Assembly (NCBI GenBank): GCA_964428935.1
Contig: CAYSAG010000058.1
Coordinates: forward strand, 1-21,220
Direction of reading: 5' to 3'
DNA: 21,220 bases
Source: JAADHY01 sp964428935
GTDB taxonomy: Bacteria > Planctomycetota > Planctomycetia > Planctomycetales > Planctomycetaceae
In this document: one piece after another, positions 16,557 to 21,220 of the stretch
How positions within the stretch are numbered: position 1 is the first letter of the stretch
Layout: each line of letters begins with the position of its first letter
Translations under genes and position numbers: made by a program
Notes under the pieces: generated by a model
Told to the model about the DNA's origin: nothing
Databases searched by the model: none
The model's input: only the letters and a program-made list of their open reading frames with translations

Positions 16557-17222
16557 CTACAGAATCAGCTCAGGAGGGGCGTCGTCGCTCGGGTCGACAG
16601 CGCCGCGCCGCCAACGTCCGCGGTAAATCGTTTTCCCTTCTTTTCTTTTCTTTCGTTCGAAGCTGGTCATGTAGTCCATGTCGTGCTGCGGCTGGTGTTC
16701 GGGCGGAGGCGGCAAGGGCTCGAAATGCCGGTGGTGGTCCATGAGCGCCTGAATGACTTCGAAGTAGTCTTCCACGTCGGTCCACGCGTGGACTTCACCT
16801 CCTTCCTTCAGCACCCAAGCCAGCAGGTCCGTGAACACGTGGTTGAACAGGCGCCGTTTCTTGTGTTTGCGTTTCCACCAGGGGTCGGGGAAGTAGACGT
16901 GGACGGCCGAGACGGAGTGGGGTGGGACGTACTTGCGGAGGAAGTCGCGAGCGTCGCCGCCGAGGACGCGGGCGTTGGGCAGCGAGCGTTTCCACAGACG
17001 TCGGGCAGCACGGCGTCCTTCTTTGTAGTCGATTTCCACCCCGACGTAGTTCACGTTTGGGTTGGCCAAGCTGGCCCGCACCAAAAACATTCCACGGCCG
17101 CAGCCAATGTCCAGCTCGACGGGGTTCTCATTGCCGAAAAACTGGACCCAGTCAATGGGACCGTCCAGTTCGTCCAGCGTTTGGAAGTAGGGGTGAAGGT
17201 CGACCGTTGGTTCGTGGCGCAT
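16557..17222 (-). CDS. trmB: tRNA (guanine-N7-)-methyltransferase TrmB
   Basis: 221 residues from ATG at 17222. The enzyme makes m7G at position 46 of tRNA from S-adenosylmethionine. The methyltransferase fold is clear: ELDIGCGRGMFLVRAS (SAM motif I, about 37-51), YVGVEIDYKEG (motif II), GGDARDFL, then the TrmB hallmark VHVYFPDPWWKRKHKKRR at 107-124 and HAWTDVEDYFE at 146-155. The Lys/Arg-rich C-terminal part (TSFERKKRKEGKTIYRGRWRR) fits the family signature in which TxYExK binds substrate. The start is 7 bases after the stop of the FabZ-like gene; there is no clear Shine-Dalgarno, so translation is probably coupled. A start at 17267 would overlap that gene by 38 bases and is less likely. Last gene of a three-gene operon. 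Confidence 0.95.
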   Translation of the reverse strand: MRHEPTVDLHPYFQTLDELDGPIDWVQFFGNENPVELDIGCGRGMFLVRASLANPNVNYVGVEIDYKEGRRAARRLWKRSLPNARVLGGDARDFLRKYVPPHSVSAVHVYFPDPWWKRKHKKRRLFNHVFTDLLAWVLKEGGEVHAWTDVEDYFEVIQALMDHHRHFEPLPPPPEHQPQHDMDYMTSFERKKRKEGKTIYRGRWRRGAVDPSDDAPPELIL

Positions 17223-17229
17223 GGGTGCG

Positions 17230-17733
17230 TCAGTCGATTTTCTGTCCGCGGTTGATGGGAGCACCAATCATGACGCCGTGAAAGACCAATTGGCCGTTGA
17301 CGTAGCCTTGGAAAGCGAACTCGGCTCGATGCTTACGCATGCTTTGCATTTGAGCCATGAGGACGAGCCGGCACGGCGGAATGACGGGTTTTCGGAAGCG
17401 GACGTCGTCCAGGCCGGCAAAACCCAGGTAGTCACCGCCCAGCAGGTTGAACTTGCGAGCGTAGAAGGCGGCCAGTTGAGCGGCACACTCGCACATGATG
17501 ACCCCCGGCATGAGCGGGAAGCCGGGCATGTGCCCTTCGGTCCAGAATTCGTGTTCGGTGACGTCTTTGTAGCCAATGGCCGCGTGCCGTTCACGGTCGA
17601 CGTAGACCACGGCCGTCAGTTGTTCCATTTCGTGACGCTGCGGGTTGACGCGGCGGATTTCGTGAATGTCGTACAGGGGCTTGTCGAAGTCGAGGTCCAA
17701 TTTTTCCAGGTCAAAGATTGGCTGCGGACGCAT
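17230..17733 (-). CDS. FabZ-like hotdog-fold 3-hydroxyacyl-ACP dehydratase
   Basis: 167 residues from ATG at 17733 with GGAG six bases upstream. The FabZ/FabA-type active-site motif is visible: GHMPGFPLMPGVIMCECAAQLAAF, with candidate catalytic H68 and E82, followed by GLDDVRFRKPVIPPCRLVLMAQM, the usual second strand region (FabZ: D..KFR..V.PGD.L). FabZ dehydrates 3-hydroxyacyl-ACP to trans-2-enoyl-ACP in fatty acid synthesis. It is slightly longer than typical FabZ (about 145-150), owing to an N-terminal extension with IFDLEKLDLDFDKPLYDIHEIRRVNPQRH. No other fab gene lies near. It follows the HAD-like gene by 17 bases and precedes trmB by 7, so all three are likely on one transcript. A specialised acyl substrate is possible. 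Confidence 0.85.
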   Translation of the reverse strand: MRPQPIFDLEKLDLDFDKPLYDIHEIRRVNPQRHEMEQLTAVVYVDRERHAAIGYKDVTEHEFWTEGHMPGFPLMPGVIMCECAAQLAAFYARKFNLLGGDYLGFAGLDDVRFRKPVIPPCRLVLMAQMQSMRKHRAEFAFQGYVNGQLVFHGVMIGAPINRGQKID

Positions 17734-17750
17734 TCTTCACTCCCGCCTTC

Positions 17751-18719
17751 TCACTCCCTTTCCATTCCCAGAACCTGCCGGACTTGCGACAGCTCGGTCA
17801 GCAGTCGGTCCGGGCGGAGACTGGGGTGACGAATCTCCTGCGACGTCGCCTCCAAACTCTCCTTGTCGCCGGCAAACAGCGCCGTCCTCATTCCCGCCTT
17901 CTTGGCCGCTGCCAGGTCGCCGCGGAGCCGCGAGCCCACGTGCAGGATTTGGTGCGGTTGAATGCCGACTTCGGCGAAACGCCGAACACACGTTTCGTAA
18001 AGCGTCGGCGAGGGCTGACGAACTCCCAACTCGTGCGAAAGGGCCGAGCACTGCAGGTTGAGCAGCTCGCTGAAGGGCGGTAGTGTACCCTGACGCCCTA
18101 ACGCTCGCAACAGCTGAATCAGCGTGAAGGCTTGCGAGTCGCCCAGCAGCGCCTGACGACGTCCCGACTGGGCCACCCACGTCAACACGCTCAACGCCCC
18201 AGGCATGGCCTCCACACCCTGCAACGCGCTGTGGAAAAAGTACGCCACCTTCACAGCGAAGTCGTCCAAGTCGCCGTAAAACGACTCGTCGAACTGGTAC
18301 TCGTTCTCCAGCAACCGCTCGACCAGCTTGCGCCAAATGCGAGCCGAGTCGACGTGCGGCACGTCGCCCAGCCGACCCGTGTCGACCATTTGAGCTTCCT
18401 CGACCAGCCGCTTGTACTGCACGAGCATGATTTCCCACGGCTGCCCCGGCTTCCGAGACATGGCCGGCCACATGTGGAACTCTTCAATGGTTTTCTCCAA
18501 CGCGACCTGCATGGCCAGCTCTTGAGCGTGAATGTGCAGCAGCCGACCGGCACTCAAATGCAGCAGCGTGCCGTACACGTTCCACGTGACCGCCTTAATG
18601 CCCTCCAGCGGCAACGTGTAGGGTTTCGCCTTGGGCTTTTCCAGTGGCGGTGGCTTGGGCCAAATCAGGTCACTACGTTGTTCCAACCACTCGGCGTACT
18701 CGGAAAGCGTCTGAGGCAT
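17751..18719 (-). CDS. HAD-superfamily-like protein with degenerate active site
   Basis: 322 residues from ATG at 18719; only a weak GAAAG precedes it. The chain matches the haloacid dehalogenase-like subfamily in overall layout: motif I region IKAVTWNVYGTLL at 41-53, a helical cap, motif II region RRQALLGDSQ, motif III region VRQPSPTLYE, and motif IV ILHVGSRLRGDLAAAKKAGMRTALF. Catalytic residues are missing. The nucleophile Asp of the usual FDVYGTL is Asn47 (codon AAC), the motif III Lys is not at its usual place (RQPSP for KPxP), and the motif IV first Asp is Ser263 (VGS for VGD). The Asp in RGDL is kept. A phosphatase or dehalogenase reaction is therefore unlikely; a binding or regulatory role is inferred. 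It leads the operon with the FabZ-like gene and trmB. Confidence 0.8.
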   Translation of the reverse strand: MPQTLSEYAEWLEQRSDLIWPKPPPLEKPKAKPYTLPLEGIKAVTWNVYGTLLHLSAGRLLHIHAQELAMQVALEKTIEEFHMWPAMSRKPGQPWEIMLVQYKRLVEEAQMVDTGRLGDVPHVDSARIWRKLVERLLENEYQFDESFYGDLDDFAVKVAYFFHSALQGVEAMPGALSVLTWVAQSGRRQALLGDSQAFTLIQLLRALGRQGTLPPFSELLNLQCSALSHELGVRQPSPTLYETCVRRFAEVGIQPHQILHVGSRLRGDLAAAKKAGMRTALFAGDKESLEATSQEIRHPSLRPDRLLTELSQVRQVLGMERE

Positions 18720-19065
18720 GGCTTTCGTCTTTCACCAGCGTCGGACGTGTTCGACAAGCGGCTCTCGCCACGAAGCGGCGAGTGAACGGAACGTCTGAGA
18801 AGGCGAACCGTTCGGTTGTCTAGAGTCCGGACGCAAACCCGGCCCAGCCGGACGTCCGCCCGTGCCCGCAAGCCCGTCTGGACTCCACTCCATTTGTACC
18901 AGAAGCCCTTGGAACTCGAAAGACGCTCCGCGCCGCTCACGGCTTGCGGTGAACGTCCGCCTGGAACCTCGGGCCCACTTGGCCGGTACTGGCGGGCCGT
19001 GTTAAGCTGGGCGGTCGAGCGACGCGGACCGAGCTGTTTTGGACGCTCTTGGGGAGTGACCGCTC
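18720..19065. other. divergent intergenic region between HAD-like and DUF1570 genes
   Basis: 346 bases that must hold two divergent promoters. No pair of boxes stands out on either strand. A 6-bp stem (CTCGCC/GGCGAG, 18764-18782) lies in the leader of the HAD-like operon. Confidence 0.5.
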
Positions 19066-20523
19066 GTGAGCGCGAAGTGTGACGCTGGTGGGCCCGACGA
19101 GCCACGCAGGTGCGGCGTGCAAGGCGTGAAACCCGACCGAGCCGCTCGAGCCGGCAGCCTTTCGCCTCGACACGACCCACGCCCGTCCCGGCGCGGACGT
19201 CGGCGTTTGGCCGTAGCAGTCACGCTGGCGTCTGCGTTGGCGTTTCTGGCTGCGTCGACGGCCGTCGCTCCTTCGCACACTGCTTGGGCACAGGCGACGC
19301 AGCGAAAGCGAGCGACCCGGTCCGACCCACCCCGGCGCAGCCGGGCGACGCACACACCGGCCCGGGCGGGCCAAACCCGAGCCACCTCCGACAAGACCGG
19401 CCGACCCGACCCTTGCCGACAGTGGACCGAGCCGGCTGAAGCGTGGAACGTCGTCTTTCGAGACGCGACGAGAGTCCAGCGGCGGGTCGAGGGCCGTGTC
19501 CTGGTGCGAGCTCAAGACGGCGGCCTGCTCTTGCTCGGGCGGGACGGTCACCTGTGGACCGTCACGCCGGACCGGCTGCTCAGCCAGCAGGAGACAGGGC
19601 GGCCCTTCTCACCTTTCAGCAAGCAAGAGCTGGGACAGGTACTGCAAAAGGAACTGCAGACACGCCTGCCCGGCGTTCCGGTCCAAGTGCTTCAGACGCG
19701 AAACTACGTCGTGTGCACCACCGCTTCGCTGCCGTACGCTCGCTGGACCGGAGCGTTGTTCGAGCGGCTTTACGACGCGTTTCGGCGGTTCTGGCGAGCG
19801 GCGAGGCTGAAGCTGTGCGAGCCGCAGTTTCCCTTGTCGGCCGTCGTGTTGGCCAACCGGCAGCAGTTCGTCCAGCTGGCTGGGAACGAACTGGGAACAG
19901 ACCTGACCGCCGTCACCGGGCTGTACTCCATTACGGCCAACCGAATGGTTCTGTACGACCTGACGGCCGACCAGGGCGGGCGTCGAGCCCGCAGCTCGGC
20001 CGAACTGATTCGCCGTTTGGCCAAGCAGCCGGAGAACGTGGCCACGGTGGTCCACGAGGCCACTCACCAAATCGCCTTCAACAGCGGCTTTCACAAGCGC
20101 TACGCCGACAACCCCTTGTGGTTGGTCGAGGGCGTGGCCAGCTTTTTCGAGACGCCCGACCTGACCAGCTCGTCCGGCTGGCGGACGGTGGGCAAGCCCA
20201 ACCTGGCTCGCCTGCGAGCCTTTCGACGCTACTTGGCGTCCGGACGCCCCGCCGACTCGCTGCGCACGCTGGTCGCCACCGACCAACGACTGCTGGAACC
20301 ACAGACCGGAGTGGCCGCGTACGCCGAAGCCTGGGCCTTGACGTACTTCCTGGTGCAGCGCCGCCGCAAGCAGTTCGTGCAGTACGTCGAGCTGGTTCGC
20401 GCCAAGCCGCTCCTCCGACCCGACAGCCCCGACCAGCGCCTGCGGGACTTCGAAAAATGTTTCGGCTCGGACTGGAGCCAGCTGGACCGCGAACTGGTGG
20501 CTTTCGTACGGAGCCTGCGTTGA
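19066..20523 (+). CDS. exported DUF1570 metallopeptidase-like protein
   Basis: 485 residues from GTG at 19066, with GGGGAG about 9 bases upstream; GTG further in is possible, so the N terminus is uncertain by about 20 residues. A long basic N region (SRRGRRRL) leads into a hydrophobic stretch and AWAQA, a signal peptide that could use Tat. A poorly conserved basic linker runs to about 115, then a small beta-rich segment (RDATRVQRRVEGRVLVRAQDGGLLLLG). The core is the DUF1570 pattern: VVHEATHQIAFNSGF with HEATH at 330-334, then PLWLVEGVASFFE with E355 as likely third zinc ligand, as in gluzincins, and YAEAWALTYFLVQRRRKQFVQY. A zinc peptidase acting outside the cytoplasm is the likely role; no substrate is known for the family. 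It stands alone. Confidence 0.87.
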   Translation: MSAKCDAGGPDEPRRCGVQGVKPDRAARAGSLSPRHDPRPSRRGRRRLAVAVTLASALAFLAASTAVAPSHTAWAQATQRKRATRSDPPRRSRATHTPARAGQTRATSDKTGRPDPCRQWTEPAEAWNVVFRDATRVQRRVEGRVLVRAQDGGLLLLGRDGHLWTVTPDRLLSQQETGRPFSPFSKQELGQVLQKELQTRLPGVPVQVLQTRNYVVCTTASLPYARWTGALFERLYDAFRRFWRAARLKLCEPQFPLSAVVLANRQQFVQLAGNELGTDLTAVTGLYSITANRMVLYDLTADQGGRRARSSAELIRRLAKQPENVATVVHEATHQIAFNSGFHKRYADNPLWLVEGVASFFETPDLTSSSGWRTVGKPNLARLRAFRRYLASGRPADSLRTLVATDQRLLEPQTGVAAYAEAWALTYFLVQRRRKQFVQYVELVRAKPLLRPDSPDQRLRDFEKCFGSDWSQLDRELVAFVRSLR

Positions 20524-20895
20524 GCCGTGGGTCTGGCGGCCGTCTTTGGGCAGAGGCGGTGGAAGGGGGGTGCGGGCCGCTCGTTCCCACGAGCGACAGA
20601 CGCGGGCACCCTTTCGTGGCGGCCGCTTGTGCGACGCTCGCCGACGGCTACAATGCTCGGTTCCCCGAAGTCCGGCCGCCTCGGCGCCCGAGGACGCCGA
20701 GCAGCCTGGCGGACCAGCGGCCGGCTCGCTCACCGTCGCAAAGCCTCACGCCGACGGACGGACTCCCACCGGCAGTGCCGGACCGTGCCGGTGTCGGTTG
20801 GCGTGGACGGCGGTCACGCGACTGCAAAGCTGCCGGCGCGGCGGCAACAAGACAAACGACACAACGGCTGGAAACCACTCGGAGACCCGTTCGAA
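20524..20895. other. leader and promoter region of the small basic protein gene
   Basis: 372 bases after the DUF1570 stop. The promoter at 20627-20654 implies a leader of roughly 235 bases before the ATG at 20896. The same frame is open upstream of that ATG, but its product there is Arg-rich, without motif and without a ribosome-binding site. No terminator for the DUF1570 gene was recognised. Confidence 0.5.
20627..20654 (+). promoter_or_regulatory. sigma70-like promoter
   Basis: TTGTGC (20627-20632), 16-base spacer, TACAAT (20649-20654). The -10 is 5 of 6 and the -35 3 of 6 to consensus. It points at the small basic protein gene, with transcription starting near 20661. Confidence 0.5.
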
Positions 20896-20994
20896 ATGGC
20901 GAAGACTCACCGCAAAATCAAGAAGGCCAACCACGGAAAACGACCGGCCAGCGCAAAGGCACGCCGAGCCAAACGGCGGTTCATTCGCGTCTGA
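20896..20994 (+). CDS. 32-residue Lys/Arg-rich small protein
   Basis: ATG at 20896 to TGA at 20994. The chain begins MAKTHRKIKKANHGKRPAS and ends AKARRAKRRFIRV; 15 of 32 residues are Lys, Arg or His. It reads as a compact, orderly basic peptide, unlike the random Arg/Ser frames around it. GGAG stands 11 bases before the ATG (somewhat long). It has a promoter at 20627-20654 and a strong hairpin 3 bases past the stop, which together argue for a real transcription unit. Composition and size resemble very small ribosomal or rRNA-binding proteins (such as bTHX or bL36-class), but I see no specific family motif, so the function stays open. A longer reading from 20653 or earlier is less likely because nothing upstream looks like protein. 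Confidence 0.72.
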   Translation: MAKTHRKIKKANHGKRPASAKARRAKRRFIRV

Positions 20995-20996
20995 TT

Positions 20997-21028
20997 GCCT
21001 CGGGTCCGTTCTGCGCGCGGACCGAGGC
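20997..21028 (+). terminator. hairpin after the small basic protein gene
   Basis: GCCTCGGGTCCG (20997-21008) pairs with CGGACCGAGGC (21018-21028), 11 pairs with one bulged G and a 9-base loop, starting 2 bases after the stop codon. No U-tract follows, so Rho-independent action is uncertain; it may instead stabilise the message. Confidence 0.5.
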
Positions 21029-21072
21029 TCCGGCGCGCGGAAGGGCCACGCTGTCTCGTTGCTGTTTCCCGG

Positions 21073-21092
21073 GGCCGCGCTCCGTCGTGGCC
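21073..21092. repeat. GGCCACG-type hairpin, copy 2
   Basis: GGCCGCG-ctccgt-CGTGGCC: same layout as 16239-16258 with two changes in 20 bases. The stem has one G-T type mismatch position. A partial third copy (GGGCCACGCTGTCTCG) begins at 21043. Confidence 0.45.
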
Positions 21093-21156
21093 GGTGTTTC
21101 GGAAGGGTCGCGGTCCGGCGTGGACACGTCGGGCCGCAAGCGAGACAGGGCGGTGC

Positions 21157-21191
21157 GGGACGCGAGACGCGGGACGCGGAAAGGGGACGCG
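21157..21191. repeat. GGGACGCG short repeats
   Basis: GGGACGCG occurs at 21157-21164, 21171-21178 and 21184-21191, starts 14 and 13 bases apart, with a related GAGACGCG between the first two. The last 190 bases of the window hold no gene that I can support. Confidence 0.5.
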
Positions 21192-21220
21192 AGGGACCAC
21201 GTCTCTCCGGCGCGTAGAAG

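Noticed and set aside
16233..17255. 340-codon plus-strand frame opposite trmB
   Set aside because: Shadow of trmB; the sense frame has the full TrmB signature.

Overview
The window is high-GC bacterial chromosome and most probably comes from a planctomycete. The evidence is the set of families rather than any marker gene: a DUF2961/GH172 secreted hydrolase, a DUF1080 (3-keto-disaccharide hydrolase) lipo/secreted protein, a DUF1570 metallopeptidase-like protein, a redoxin of the TCNHC type, a HEAT/LRR-like/PDZ secreted protein, short operons and long gaps between genes. No rRNA, convincing tRNA, mobile element or CRISPR array was found, and the genus cannot be named from this sequence.

Layout. 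(1) 1-4781, minus strand: a sugar cluster in the order SSS-type Na+/solute symporter, sugar nucleotidyltransferase, galactokinase-like GHMP kinase, then a GH172 protein cut by the left edge. Kinase and nucleotidyltransferase overlap by 4 bases. Together they suggest release and import of a sugar followed by 1-phosphorylation and NDP activation. (2) 5276-9048, minus: cysK and clpC, each with its own hairpin terminator candidate; cysK has a good sigma70-like promoter. (3) 9282-10913, plus, divergent from clpC: one unbroken gene that joins a Clp N-terminal repeat domain to ThiD2 and ThiE (thiamine synthesis). This is the most unusual object in the window. (4) 11002-15892, minus: four exported proteins spaced widely apart (PDZ protein, TlpA-like thioredoxin, redoxin, DUF1080 protein), with gaps of about 220, 480 and 680 bases. 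(5) 16557-18719, minus: a tight three-gene operon of a HAD-fold protein with lost catalytic residues, a FabZ-like hotdog dehydratase, and trmB. (6) 19066-20994, plus: a secreted DUF1570 gluzincin-like protein, then a 32-residue Lys/Arg-rich protein with a recognisable promoter and a downstream hairpin.

The strongest leads are the Clp-N/ThiD2/ThiE fusion beside clpC, the HAD pseudoenzyme in the fabZ-like/trmB operon, the altered galactokinase signature in the sugar cluster, and the tiny basic protein. All assignments come from reading motifs by eye; no database search was run.
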